Of a stretch of DNA of 64,000 nt, positions 26,072 through 34,737 are shown one piece after another. The DNA is taken from NCBI RefSeq assembly GCF_002209555.1, contig NZ_NJIF01000003.1, forward strand, positions 186,001-250,000, written 5' to 3'. Position numbers and translations under genes: made by a program. The first letter of the stretch is position 1. Every line of letters begins with the position of its first letter. The stretch is from Achromobacter insolitus (GTDB lineage Bacteria; Pseudomonadota; Gammaproteobacteria; Burkholderiales; Burkholderiaceae_B). The notes below the pieces were generated by a model. That model saw nothing but the letters and a program-made list of their open reading frames with translations. It was not told the origin of the DNA and searched no databases.

Positions 26072-27022
26072 ATGACTCTCACCGAACTCAAGTACATCGT
26101 CGCCGTTGCGCGCGAACGGCATTTTGGCCGGGCGGCCGAGGCCTGTTTCGTCAGTCAGCCCACGCTGTCGGTGGCGATACGCAAGCTGGAGGACGAGCTG
26201 GGCGTCACGCTGTTCGAGCGCGGCGGCGCCGAGGTCGGCGTCACCCCCATCGGCCAGCGCATCGTCGCCCAGGCGCAGAAAGTGCTGGAGGAAAGCGCCA
26301 GCATCAAGGAGATCGCGCGCCAGGGGCATGATCCGCTGGCCGGGCCCTTGCGCGTCGGGGTCATCCACACCATAGGTCCGTATCTGCTGCCGCGCCTGGT
26401 GCCCGTGCAAATCAGCCGCACGCCGCAGATGCCATTGCTGCTGCAGGAAAACTTCACCGTCCGGCTGGTTGAATTGCTGCGCCAGGGCGAGATCGATTGC
26501 GCCATCATGGCTTTGCCGCTGCCCGAGGCGGGCCTGGTCATGCAACCGCTGTACGACGAACCATTCGTCGTGGCCGTGCCGAATGACCACGAACTGGCCC
26601 GGCGCGAAGCCATCGATGCGCAGGACCTGAAACAGCAGACCATGTTGCTGCTGGGCAGCGGCCATTGCTTTCGTGACCAGGTATTGGAGGTCTGTCCCGA
26701 ACTGTCGCGTTTTTCGGCGGCCAGCGACGGGATCCAGCGCACCTTCGAAGGCTCCTCGCTGGAAACCATCCGCCACATGGTCGCCGCAGGCATCGGGGTG
26801 ACCGTGCTGCCCGTGACCGCTGTGCCGGAGCAGCCGCCGTCCAACAGCTTGCTGCGCTATCTGCCGTTTGATGGCCATGTGCCCGAGCGCCGCGTGGTCC
26901 TGGCCTGGCGCCGCAGCTTCCCGCGGCTGGCCGCCATCGAGGCGCTGGCGCAGGCGGTGTACGCCTGCGAGCTGCCCGGCGTGAAGATGCTGACCGAGGA
27001 GGTTGCGGCAGTACAGGATTAG
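26072..27022 (+). CDS. oxyR: Hydrogen-peroxide sensing regulator OxyR
   Basis: A 316-residue LysR-family regulator. The N-terminal helix-turn-helix (LKYIVAVARERHFGRAAEACFVSQPTLSVAIRKLEDELGVTLFER) matches OxyR, and the redox pair is exactly placed: Cys199 in GSGHCFRDQV and Cys208 in EVCPEL, the same numbers as in E. coli. Peroxide forms the 199-208 disulfide and switches the protein to an activator. dps, a classic target, lies 158 bases downstream in the same direction, so the neighbours form a sensor-effector pair. Confidence 0.94.
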   Translation: MTLTELKYIVAVARERHFGRAAEACFVSQPTLSVAIRKLEDELGVTLFERGGAEVGVTPIGQRIVAQAQKVLEESASIKEIARQGHDPLAGPLRVGVIHTIGPYLLPRLVPVQISRTPQMPLLLQENFTVRLVELLRQGEIDCAIMALPLPEAGLVMQPLYDEPFVVAVPNDHELARREAIDAQDLKQQTMLLLGSGHCFRDQVLEVCPELSRFSAASDGIQRTFEGSSLETIRHMVAAGIGVTVLPVTAVPEQPPSNSLLRYLPFDGHVPERRVVLAWRRSFPRLAAIEALAQAVYACELPGVKMLTEEVAAVQD

Positions 27023-27180
27023 GATTGATTTCCGTGCAAGACGTCCGGCGTCCTGGAACGCGTGGTTTGCGCCGCGTCAAAAGGTCGCGGGACTTATTGA
27101 GCGGCGCCGCGGATATTGCGGCATTTCGCCGTATTTGCAGTGTTATTCTTGTTTCGCACATTCATCCCTAGGAGCTAGCA
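27023..27180 (+). promoter_or_regulatory. oxyR-dps intergenic region with strong dps ribosome site
   Basis: This stretch is expected to hold the dps promoter. A consensus AGGAG ribosome site lies at 27170-27174, six bases before ATG27181. A TATTCT-like -10 candidate lies at 27144-27149. I could not place a convincing OxyR four-part binding motif by eye. Confidence 0.4.
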
Positions 27181-27681
27181 ATGGCCAAGTCCCCCAAGAA
27201 GACCTCCAGCGTTCCGCGCATCAACATCGGTATCTCGGACAAGGACCGCGCCGCCGTCGCCGGCGAACTGTCCAAGCTGCTTGCAGACTCGTATACGCTG
27301 TACCTGATGACGCACAACTTCCACTGGAACGTCACGGGGCCCATGTTCAACACGCTGCACCTGATGTTCATGACGCAGTACACGGAAGAGTGGAATGCCC
27401 TGGACAGCATCGCCGAACGTATCCGCGCGCTGGGTCACTACGCGCCGGGCACCTACCGCGAATTCGGCAAGCTGTCCTCGATTTCCGAGCCTGATTCGGT
27501 CCCCGAAGCCCTGGAGATGGTCCGCCTGCTGGTGACGGCCAATGAATCCGTCGCCAAGACCGCGCGCGCCGCATTCGAAAAGGCCGATGCCGCCAACGAC
27601 CAGCCCACCGCTGACCTGCTGACGCAGCGTCTGGACGTGCACGAGAAGAACGCCTGGATGCTGCGTAGCTTGCTGCAATAA
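27181..27681 (+). CDS. dps: Dps ferritin-like DNA-protecting protein
   Basis: A 166-residue Dps. The dinuclear ferroxidase site at subunit interfaces is marked by THNFHWNVTGPMF (His ligand) and TQYTEEWNALDSIAERIRALG (Asp and Glu ligands). A lysine-rich N-terminus (MAKSPKKTSS) could give DNA contacts. Dps dodecamers oxidise and store iron with peroxide as oxidant. It is next to oxyR and ends at a strong intrinsic terminator at 27716, which separates it from the capsule locus. Confidence 0.95.
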   Translation: MAKSPKKTSSVPRINIGISDKDRAAVAGELSKLLADSYTLYLMTHNFHWNVTGPMFNTLHLMFMTQYTEEWNALDSIAERIRALGHYAPGTYREFGKLSSISEPDSVPEALEMVRLLVTANESVAKTARAAFEKADAANDQPTADLLTQRLDVHEKNAWMLRSLLQ

Positions 27682-27715
27682 CATTAGTCCGTTTCGCACT
27701 TCATTCAAGAAGTCT

Positions 27716-27753
27716 GGCCGTTTCCCCGGCAAAGGGGAAACGGCCTTTTTCTT
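27716..27753 (+). terminator. Strong Rho-independent terminator after dps
   Basis: GGCCGTTTCCCC (27716-27727) pairs perfectly with GGGGAAACGGCC (27734-27745) around a 6-base loop, then TTTTTCTT. It cleanly separates dps from the capsule operon. Confidence 0.93.
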
Positions 27754-27931
27754 GGGTCATGGTTATGGTCGCCCACGGCTGCCGCGTCGGAATCTGCCTC
27801 CGCGGCAGCGCTGTCTATGTATGGAGACAGCCCCCGCCAGCGCTTGACAGCGGGCAGGTGGGTACAGACAGACCGTCCAGATGATGGAGGGTCCGCCGAA
27901 ATAACAAGAGATTGCACTTCGCTTACAATAG
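27754..27931. other. Non-coding leader region upstream of capsule operon 1
   Basis: About 180 bases between the dps terminator and the second hairpin carry no supported gene. A TTGACA hexamer lies at 27844-27849 and a TACAAT at 27924-27929, but they are not at promoter spacing from each other. The region could hold the promoter of the phyH-kps operon and a long leader or a small RNA. Confidence 0.35.
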
Positions 27932-27971
27932 CCGACCGTTTTCCGTGTCAATAGGAAACGGTCGGATTTTT
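27932..27971 (+). terminator. Intrinsic terminator or attenuator just before capsule operon 1
   Basis: CCGACCGTTTTCC (27932-27944) pairs with GGAAACGGTCGG (27954-27965) with one bulged T and a 9-base loop, then ATTTTTG. It ends only 12 bases before the first possible ATG of the capsule operon, so transcription of the operon from any promoter upstream must read through it. Confidence 0.75.
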
Positions 27972-27982
27972 GAACACTGACA

Positions 27983-29095
27983 ATGGCCGCCGAAAGGCGG
28001 CCGTGTCTATGCGACGTGCCCAAGAAAACGCCTCAGACGCCACTTTCTGCCATCTTCTCATCCGCCGCGCACTGGTTGCGCTGGCTGTGCGCGCCAGTGT
28101 GGCTGCTGGCGCTGGCGACCGAAGCCAAATCCTTCAAAGACAATCCCATTCTAGGTAGCCGCCGGCTGAACCGCGCTGGCCTGCATATCGGCCGCGTGCG
28201 GCTGGCGCAATGCATGGCCGACCGCAGGCGCAAACGCTTGGCGCACCTGCTCAATGATCAGGACCGTCAGGATTTCGACCGCAACGGTTTCATTCTGAAG
28301 TCCGACTTCCTGCCTCCGGCCACTTTTGCCTTAGTGGAACGGGAGTTGACGCAGTGCAATGGTCAGGTGCGAGCGATGGAGCAGGGCGACGCGATCACCC
28401 GTCGCATGTCGCTGGACGCGGGCACGCTCAAGCGCATGCCCGCGACGCGCCAGCTGCTGCAAGGCAAACAATGGCTGGGGCTGCTCAGCTACGTTGGGTC
28501 GTTCCGCTGCCACCCCATGAATTACCTGCAGACCATCCAGGCCCGCGCGGGCCAGGGAAGGGCAGACCCACAGCTCCAGCTGCATTCCGACACTTTCCAT
28601 CCCACGGTAAAAGCCTGGCTTTTCCTGAGCGACGTAGGCGTGGAGGACGGCCCCTTTACCTATGTGCCCGGATCACACCGCGTCAACCGCCGTCGACTCG
28701 CGTGGCTGCGCCGCCAATCCATCGACGCCCGCAGGCTCGACCGGCTGAGCGCCCGCGGCTCGCTACGTGTGTCGCGGGCGGCGCTGCGCCGCATGGGCTA
28801 CCCCGAGCCGCAAGCCTTCGCTGTCAAGAAAAACACCTTAGTCGTCGCGGACACGTCGGGCTTCCATGCGCGCGGCGAAAGTCGCCAGGCCTCCACCCGG
28901 ATCGAAATCTGGGGGTACGGCCGCCGCAATCCTTTCCTGCCATGGACCGGTTGGGACATTCAAGGTTTGCCGGGCGTGAAGGGACGGACCGTTCCGCTCT
29001 ATTGGCGCGCCCGGGATATAGGCGAGGCCCTGGGCCTGCGTCGTAATCCATGGCGTCGCGTCCCCTCTGACAAGGCAGGCCATGAATCGCAGTGA
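27983..29095 (+). CDS. Phytanoyl-CoA dioxygenase-like Fe(II)/2-oxoglutarate oxygenase
   Basis: Up to 370 residues with the double-stranded beta-helix facial triad: His201 and Asp203 in QLHSDTFHP, distal His295 in TSGFHARGE with Arg residues just after it for 2-oxoglutarate. YVPGSHRVNRRRLAWLR also fits the PhyH family. The family hydroxylates fatty acyl chains or small metabolites next to a carboxylate. It opens the capsule operon and its end overlaps the SDR gene by 14 bases, so a hydroxylation of the capsule-linked lipid is a fair inference. ATG27983 lies inside a hairpin and lacks a clear ribosome site, so GTG28016 (VPKKTP) is a possible true start. A hydrophobic stretch at about residues 31-47 (WLRWLCAPVWLLALA) may tether it to the membrane. 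Confidence 0.75.
   Translation: MAAERRPCLCDVPKKTPQTPLSAIFSSAAHWLRWLCAPVWLLALATEAKSFKDNPILGSRRLNRAGLHIGRVRLAQCMADRRRKRLAHLLNDQDRQDFDRNGFILKSDFLPPATFALVERELTQCNGQVRAMEQGDAITRRMSLDAGTLKRMPATRQLLQGKQWLGLLSYVGSFRCHPMNYLQTIQARAGQGRADPQLQLHSDTFHPTVKAWLFLSDVGVEDGPFTYVPGSHRVNRRRLAWLRRQSIDARRLDRLSARGSLRVSRAALRRMGYPEPQAFAVKKNTLVVADTSGFHARGESRQASTRIEIWGYGRRNPFLPWTGWDIQGLPGVKGRTVPLYWRARDIGEALGLRRNPWRRVPSDKAGHESQ
27985..28002 (+). promoter_or_regulatory. GNRA hairpin over the 5' end of the dioxygenase gene
   Basis: GGCCGCC (27985-27991) and GGCGGCC (27996-28002) form a perfect 7-base-pair stem closed by a GAAA tetraloop. It begins directly after the ATG at 27983 and would hinder ribosome entry there. Confidence 0.5.
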
Positions 29096-29876
29096 AGCCC
29101 GTGAATCCGGTTTTCCGCGTTGTGTGCTGATCACTGGCGCGACAGGCGGCATCGGCGGCGCCTTGGCCTTGGAGTACGCGGCGTCCGGGGCCAAGGTACT
29201 CATCCTGCAGGGACGCAACGCTGAGAGATTGAGCCAGTTGCGAGACGCCTGCGAGGTTCTCGGCGCGCGCGTCCTCACCCAGGTCCTGGACGTGCGCGAC
29301 CATGACGCGTTGATGGCCTGGCTGGCAGCGGTTTGCGAGACCGAAATGCCGGAGCTCGTTATCGCCAATGCGGGCGTCAATATCAATACCGGGCCACAAC
29401 AGCAAGGCGAAGACTGGCACGACGTGCATCGCCTGCTCGATGTCAACGTCAAAGCAGTGTTCGCCACCGTGCACGGCGTGCTGCCCGCGATGCGCAAGCG
29501 CGGCCATGGCCAGGTTGCCCTGATCAGTTCTTTGGCCGCCTGGCGCGGCTTGCCTGAAACGCCCAGCTACAGCGCCAGCAAAGCCGCCGTAAAGGTATAC
29601 GGCGAAGCCATGCGCGATGCCCTGAGCGACGAGGGCATACGCTTTAACGTCATCATGCCCGGCTACGTCGAATCCCAGATGTGCTTCGACATGCCCGGCC
29701 CCAAGCCATTTCTGTGGAAGGCCGACAAGGCCGCCCGCGTCATCCGGCGCGGCCTGCAGGCCAACCGTGCGCGTATCAGCTTCCCGTTCCCGTTGAACCT
29801 GGGTTGCTTCCTGCTGTCGGTCATCCACCCCGCGGTATCCGGTTGGATACTGAAAAGGCTGGGCTACGGTGATTGA
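29082..29876 (+). CDS. Capsule-associated SDR (RkpH/WcbP-like)
   Basis: A 264-residue short-chain dehydrogenase with TGATGGIGGALALEYA, NAGVNINTG, SSLAAWRGLPETPSYSASK (Tyr163, Lys167) and a hydrophobic C-terminal tail (FPLNLGCFLLSVIHPAVSGWILKRLG) that may anchor it to the inner membrane. Similar membrane-tailed SDRs occur in capsule loci as RkpH (Sinorhizobium) and WcbP (Burkholderia), next to RkpI/WcbQ as here. In a lipid pathway it could reduce the 3-keto group made by the AONS-like enzyme at 50193, as 3-ketosphinganine reductases (also SDRs) do. That role is inferred. It overlaps its neighbours by 14 and 8 bases. Confidence 0.85.
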   Translation: MNRSEARESGFPRCVLITGATGGIGGALALEYAASGAKVLILQGRNAERLSQLRDACEVLGARVLTQVLDVRDHDALMAWLAAVCETEMPELVIANAGVNINTGPQQQGEDWHDVHRLLDVNVKAVFATVHGVLPAMRKRGHGQVALISSLAAWRGLPETPSYSASKAAVKVYGEAMRDALSDEGIRFNVIMPGYVESQMCFDMPGPKPFLWKADKAARVIRRGLQANRARISFPFPLNLGCFLLSVIHPAVSGWILKRLGYGD

Positions 29877-31503
29877 CGCGTTCTGGATCCCGCTGCTTCC
29901 GCCTTACCTGATCGGATTGGTGCTGTCGTGGGCAATCGAAATCCTGCTGACGCCCCGGCCCGTGGCGCCATGGCGCCGACCCGCCGCCGCTCTGGGCGTG
30001 CACGTGGGTGTGTGGACGTTGGCGTTCGCGCTGGAACTTGCTCTTTTCCGGCGGCCGTACTTTGGCGTAGCCAACGTGCTGGCGATCCAACTGTTGATTG
30101 TGCTGGTCAGCAACGCCAAGTACCACGCTTTGCGCGAACCCTTTGTTTATCCAGATTTTGAATATTTCACCGACGCCATCAAGCACCCTCGGCTGTATTT
30201 GCCGTTCTTCGGTTTGATGCGGGCATTGGCCGCGGGGGGCGGGTACGGCGCTGCATTGTGGGCAGGGCTGGCATTGGAAGATTCGGTCACTGCCGGGGCG
30301 GGAATCTGGCTGGTGTCGTTTGCAGAATTGCCGCAGGAGCACATGTTCGACCCCACGGCCCCCGTTGTGCCGTTCTTTGCCCATACCTTCGCGTTGGCGG
30401 CTAGCGGCCTGGTGCTGGCCATCACCGCAGGTAGACGAATTCTTGTTGCATTCCACGCATCGGACGATCTGCAGCGGCTCGGATTGATGGCTGCGCTCTG
30501 GGCATATGGCCGTAGCGAGCGTCAATCCAGCTCCGAGCTGCGCGCCCAAGCCCCGTTTGCCAATGTCCAAGCTCCGAAGGTCCTGCCGGACCCTCTGCCC
30601 GACCTCATCGTTATACAGAGCGAGTCCTTCTTCGACGCGCGACGCGCATACCCGGACCTGCTGCGCCAGGACATCCTGGCCAATTTCGACTTGCTCAAAT
30701 CGGAAGCCGTCGCGCACGGCCAGTTGAAAGTGGCGGCATGGGGCGCGAACACGGTGCGCACAGAATTCGCGTTTCTTAGCGGGATGGGCCCGGAGGCGCT
30801 GGGCATCCATCAATACAACCCGTATCGCAAGCTGGCGGGGCAGGGGATGCCAACCGTCGCGTCATATTTGAAATCGCTTGGCTATCGCACGGTGTGTGTA
30901 CATCCGTACCACCGTAGTTTTTACCGGCGAGACAAGGTGTTGCCACTGCTTGGATTCGACGAGTTCATCGGTATCGAAGCGTTTCAAGACGCCCAAAGGG
31001 ACGGACCGTATGTCGGGGACAGGGCGCTGGGGGAGTACGTCGTACGAATGCTCCAGGAGCGATCCGACAGGCCGTTGTATGTCCACGTGATCACCATGGA
31101 GAACCACGGCCCCTTGCATTGGGAGCACGTCGATCCGACCAATGTGGCGGACGTCCTTGAGGGCCCATTGCCTGTAGCGTGTCGGGACTTGGTTGCCTAT
31201 GCCCGACACTTGCGCAACGCGGATGAAATGCTGGGGTACCTCCGGACCAGAGTTTTGGAACGCCGCGCGCCAGCGCTACTTTGCCTGTTCGGGGACCACG
31301 TACCGATCATGCCGTCAGTCTACAAAACGATTGGCGCACCGGAAGGGACGACAGATTACGTCATATGGGGCACAGCTAGCCGATTCGCGGGCGGGGTGCC
31401 GCCTCAAGATTGCAGTGTTGCCGATCTTGTGTACACGTATCTATCAACTACGAACTTGCTACGCAAACAGGGCACGTTCCCCTTTGCAGTCAATTTCGAT
31501 TAG
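29869..31503 (+). CDS. LTA-synthase-like membrane enzyme (RkpI/WcbQ-like)
   Basis: A 544-residue protein starting with GTG. About five membrane segments fill residues 5-190, followed by an alkaline-phosphatase/sulfatase-type domain: DLIVIQSESFFD, GANTVRTEFAFLSGM with a likely nucleophile Thr (Thr295 or Thr298), VHVITMENHGPLH and LLCLFGDHVPIMPSVY with the metal-binding D-H. The family includes LtaS, MdoB and phosphoethanolamine transferases, which move head groups on the periplasmic side. Capsule loci with RkpI or WcbQ carry the same type. It may modify the capsule lipid or sugar with a phospho-group; the donor is unknown. The last gene of a GC-rich translationally coupled trio; DNA becomes AT-richer right after it. 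Confidence 0.82.
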   Translation: MIDAFWIPLLPPYLIGLVLSWAIEILLTPRPVAPWRRPAAALGVHVGVWTLAFALELALFRRPYFGVANVLAIQLLIVLVSNAKYHALREPFVYPDFEYFTDAIKHPRLYLPFFGLMRALAAGGGYGAALWAGLALEDSVTAGAGIWLVSFAELPQEHMFDPTAPVVPFFAHTFALAASGLVLAITAGRRILVAFHASDDLQRLGLMAALWAYGRSERQSSSELRAQAPFANVQAPKVLPDPLPDLIVIQSESFFDARRAYPDLLRQDILANFDLLKSEAVAHGQLKVAAWGANTVRTEFAFLSGMGPEALGIHQYNPYRKLAGQGMPTVASYLKSLGYRTVCVHPYHRSFYRRDKVLPLLGFDEFIGIEAFQDAQRDGPYVGDRALGEYVVRMLQERSDRPLYVHVITMENHGPLHWEHVDPTNVADVLEGPLPVACRDLVAYARHLRNADEMLGYLRTRVLERRAPALLCLFGDHVPIMPSVYKTIGAPEGTTDYVIWGTASRFAGGVPPQDCSVADLVYTYLSTTNLLRKQGTFPFAVNFD

Positions 31504-31698
31504 CCCAGAAAGATACATTCATACACATAAAGAAATAAAATTAATAACTTCTAAGGCGTTGGTCGTCGTGTTCGTAACGATTTACCAAGACAGTACCGTA
31601 CAATCGTCGCGCCATACCGTAATTACATGGAAAAAGAGGGAGAAGCTGCAATATTGATGCATTCATTGCATGATTTTGTAGGCTTTCAACATTATTAG
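31504..31698. other. AT-rich gap before kpsE
   Basis: About 195 bases that are strikingly rich in A and T compared with the genes before them. No gene is supported. It may hold an internal promoter for the kps genes and marks the switch in base composition. Confidence 0.4.
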
Positions 31699-32805
31699 AT
31701 GATCAACTTCGAAAAGATTAAGTCGAAACGCCTTGCGGTGTGCCTGGTGGCTATACCGATGTTGCTGGCCCTTGTCTATTACAGTTTCTTCGCTCTGGAT
31801 CGTTATGTCAGCGTGGCGCAAGTTGCCGTGCGCCAAGTGGGTAATAACGAAACCCCACAAATTCCCGGGCTGGCTGTAATGCTCAGTGGATTGAATCCGA
31901 CGTCTCGGGAAGAAACGCTATATCTACGTGAATTCCTCACGTCGCAGGATATGCTGAACGTGCTCCAAGAAAAACTCAATTGGTCGGAGCACTATTCTGA
32001 ACGCTGGCGCGATCCCTTGTACTGGCTGTTTGCGGATGCAGCGCGTGAAGAGTTGCTGAAATTCTATCAGCGTATGGTTGTCGCGCATTTTGATGAGCAA
32101 ACGGGCTTGCTGAGCGTTGAAGTTCAGTCTTTCGATCCTGACTTTGCCGAGCAGACGTTGCGGGTAATGCTGAGTGAGAGCGAGCGATTCGTGAATGAGC
32201 TGTCGCACCGTATGGCCCGTGATCAGATGGCGTTTGCGCAGGGGGAATTGGCAAAAGCTCGCCAAAACTATGAAGAGCGCCGAGAGGCAATGCTCGCATT
32301 TCAAAGCAGCAATAACCTGTTGGATGCCGAGGCAGCGGCAAAAGCGCGCGCGGACGTGATTGCAGAACTGGAGGCAAATCTTACTAAAGAGCGAACTACC
32401 CTCAAGGGGATGCTCGCGACGCTCGACTCGAGTACGCCGCAAGTTCGTCAGCAGCGCAATCGTATCAGCGCCATGGAGCAGCAACTCGCAGCAGAAAGCC
32501 GGCGCCTGCTGTCACAGAAAGGCGGCGACAAGCTGAACGTCGTGGCCTCGTTGTATCGCAATCTCTCCATTGATGCCGCGATTGCGGAAGAGACATACAA
32601 GTTCGCGGTGAGCTCCGTCGAATCCGCGCGCATCGAGGCCAGCAAAAAGCTACGGAGCTTGGTAACGATCGTGTCGCCCAATATGCCGGACAAGGCAATC
32701 TACCCCGAACGCATATATAACTTGGTAACGCTACTTATTGCGTTGCTTTTGTTCTACGGAATTGCGCGTTTTGTGATCGCCACGATCGAAGATCACCGTG
32801 ATTGA
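31699..32805 (+). CDS. kpsE: Capsule export inner-membrane protein KpsE (PCP family)
   Basis: A 368-residue protein with an N-terminal membrane segment (LAVCLVAIPMLLALVYYSFFAL), a long helical coiled-coil periplasmic region (about 150-280, e.g. GELAKARQNYEERREAMLAF), and a C-terminal membrane segment (LVTLLIALLLFYGIARFVI). PEVELIP-like sequence is replaced by SPNMPDKAIYPERIY near the second segment, as in KpsE/CtrB/WcbD. KpsE couples the KpsMT pump with the outer-membrane channel. The stop overlaps the frame of the next gene; the lipoprotein start lies 17 bases later. No clear ribosome site is seen before ATG31699. Confidence 0.9.
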   Translation: MINFEKIKSKRLAVCLVAIPMLLALVYYSFFALDRYVSVAQVAVRQVGNNETPQIPGLAVMLSGLNPTSREETLYLREFLTSQDMLNVLQEKLNWSEHYSERWRDPLYWLFADAAREELLKFYQRMVVAHFDEQTGLLSVEVQSFDPDFAEQTLRVMLSESERFVNELSHRMARDQMAFAQGELAKARQNYEERREAMLAFQSSNNLLDAEAAAKARADVIAELEANLTKERTTLKGMLATLDSSTPQVRQQRNRISAMEQQLAAESRRLLSQKGGDKLNVVASLYRNLSIDAAIAEETYKFAVSSVESARIEASKKLRSLVTIVSPNMPDKAIYPERIYNLVTLLIALLLFYGIARFVIATIEDHRD

Positions 32806-32822
32806 TATTTAACATCGATCTT

Positions 32823-33926
32823 ATGAAAACCAGAAAAACTCGTTTTACTCTCCGCGTTGCCGCGCTATGTCTGCCACTCGTTCTTGCAGGATGCGGTAGT
32901 CTGCTTTCCTCCGCGGGGCCCTCGCGTTATGCCGTGATGAACAGCGACGAGGCGCAAAACTACACGTTGGTAGATCTGACGGCAGAGACTATCGCGCCAT
33001 ACATGAGGCCTCGTGAGACCGACCTGGAGGTCTCTGTCGCATTGCCGAAGGTGCCGGAGGTGAGATTGGTGCCCGGAGACGTGCTCAGGGTGATGATCGC
33101 CGAGAGTGTCGTGGAAGGGGCTGTGTTTGCTCCGCTTGCTACCGGTGGAACTGTGTTCGACAACGTGAGAGTCGACAGTCAGGGAACGATCTCGCTGCCA
33201 TACATCGGCCGGCAGACCGTTGCCGGAAAGAGCCCGCTCGAGGTTGAGACGCTGATCCGCAAGAAGCTGAAAGGGGTGACGACGGATGCTCAAGTGCAAG
33301 TCGGCCTCACTGGCGATCTCTCGGGTTCCGTACTCGTTGCAGGGGCGGTGAAGGCGCCCGGTCGTTTTTCGGCCCTGGAAGGTCCCCTGACCCTCTTGGA
33401 CGCCATTAACCGTGCAGGCGGACCGTTGCTTGAACCACATCTCATCCGTGTGGTCGTTCGCACGGGGAAGAAGTCATATGAATTCAATTATCAGGATCTG
33501 CTGTCAGGCAAGAACCAAGTGGTACCGCCGGGCGCCGAGGTCGTGCTGGAACGCGCACGCAAGCGATTTGTCGCCATGGGCGCTGTCGGAGATCCGGGCC
33601 TCCATGACCTTCCGTCCAACAATCCCAGCCTCTTGGAAGTGCTTGGATCGGTAAAGGGCCTGAGCGAGGTAAAGGCGGATGCGGCGGGCGTATTCGTTTT
33701 CAGATTGATCGACGAAAAAAATCCGGAAACGGGAGAGATATCGCCCAAGGCGGAAGTGTTTCGGTTGAACTTGAAGGAACCCGCGGCAATGTTTTTGGCC
33801 CGACAATTTCTCATACAACCCGAGGATGCGATCTACGTAACGAACGCCGCAGTCTATGAGTGGCAGAAGATCATTTCCCCGATCGTTCAGGTTCTGGTGT
33901 TGGGCCGAACGATTGAGTCTTTTTAG
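32823..33926 (+). CDS. kpsD: Capsule export outer-membrane lipoprotein (KpsD/Wza/CtrA-like)
   Basis: A 367-residue lipoprotein. With ATG32823 the lipobox LVLAGC puts the lipidated cysteine at residue 24. A polysaccharide export domain follows (VRLVPGDVLRVMIAESV ... VRVDSQGTISLPYIGRQTVAGKSPLEVETLIRKKL) and then SLBB-like beta-grasp repeats (GSVLVAGAVKAPGRFSALEGPLTLLDAINRAGG). Oligomers form the outer-membrane portal for the capsule. The size is closer to CtrA/WcbC (about 380) than to E. coli KpsD (about 560). The frame is open from 32802, but the earlier residues lack a signal peptide form. Confidence 0.9.
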   Translation: MKTRKTRFTLRVAALCLPLVLAGCGSLLSSAGPSRYAVMNSDEAQNYTLVDLTAETIAPYMRPRETDLEVSVALPKVPEVRLVPGDVLRVMIAESVVEGAVFAPLATGGTVFDNVRVDSQGTISLPYIGRQTVAGKSPLEVETLIRKKLKGVTTDAQVQVGLTGDLSGSVLVAGAVKAPGRFSALEGPLTLLDAINRAGGPLLEPHLIRVVVRTGKKSYEFNYQDLLSGKNQVVPPGAEVVLERARKRFVAMGAVGDPGLHDLPSNNPSLLEVLGSVKGLSEVKADAAGVFVFRLIDEKNPETGEISPKAEVFRLNLKEPAAMFLARQFLIQPEDAIYVTNAAVYEWQKIISPIVQVLVLGRTIESF

Positions 33927-33951
33927 TTAAGCTCCAGCAAGCGCGAATTTC

Positions 33952-34737
33952 ATGCAGAAGAGAAGGCCCTTCAAAATTCTACGATCGGTCCTGTTCGCTC
34001 TGGTAATCAGAGAGGTGCGGGGAAAGTTCGGAGCAAACCGGTTGGGTGCGTTTTGGTTCGTGTTTGAGCCGCTCGCGCATATTATTGTGCTGTTGACAAT
34101 ATTTACCCTGGTAAGGGGTGAAACACACTACGGCCCCCCGCTGCCGATGTTTCTGGTCACGGGCATAATTCCGTTCATTCTCTTTAAGAATATAGCCCTA
34201 AAGGGGATGGAAGCCGTCGCGGCAAATAAAGCGTTGTTTGCATATCGTCAGATAAAACCGTTTGACACGATAATCGCCAGGGTGATCGTCGAATGCGCCC
34301 TGATGGCCTGCGTTTATATCGCGATTAATTTTGTCTTGGGATTCTGGCTTGGTTACGACGTAGCAATCCACTATCCTTTGAAGTGGATTGCTGTGTTCCT
34401 GACGGGAATCATGTTCTCCACCGGGTTGGCATTGATCTTCTGCGTGATTGGTGAGGCGTTGCCAGAACTGAAGAGCTTCATAAAAATACTTTTCATGCCT
34501 CTCTACTTCATGTCTTGCGTCATCGTGCCGCTTTGGGTGATCCCGGCCAAGTTTCGTGAATGGTTATGGTGGAACCCGCTCTTGCACTTGGTCGATGGGG
34601 TGAGAGAGGCGACTTTCCTGCATTATCCAAAAATCAATGGCGTCAGTATTACTTATGCCGCCTCAGCGGCTTTGGTAACGCTATTTGTCGGAATCACCCT
34701 CTACAGATTCCGGCGAGAACAGTTGCAAGCAATATGA
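33952..34737 (+). CDS. kpsM: Capsule ABC transporter permease KpsM
   Basis: A 261-residue ABC-2 type permease with about six membrane segments and the family opening IREVRGKFGANRLGAFWFVFEPLAHIIVLLTIF, then MFLVTGIIPFILFKN and VDGVREATFLHYPKI near the end. With KpsT it flips the lipid-linked capsule polymer through the inner membrane. The stop codon overlaps the kpsT start by four bases (ATGA), so the two are translationally coupled. Confidence 0.94.
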   Translation: MQKRRPFKILRSVLFALVIREVRGKFGANRLGAFWFVFEPLAHIIVLLTIFTLVRGETHYGPPLPMFLVTGIIPFILFKNIALKGMEAVAANKALFAYRQIKPFDTIIARVIVECALMACVYIAINFVLGFWLGYDVAIHYPLKWIAVFLTGIMFSTGLALIFCVIGEALPELKSFIKILFMPLYFMSCVIVPLWVIPAKFREWLWWNPLLHLVDGVREATFLHYPKINGVSITYAASAALVTLFVGITLYRFRREQLQAI

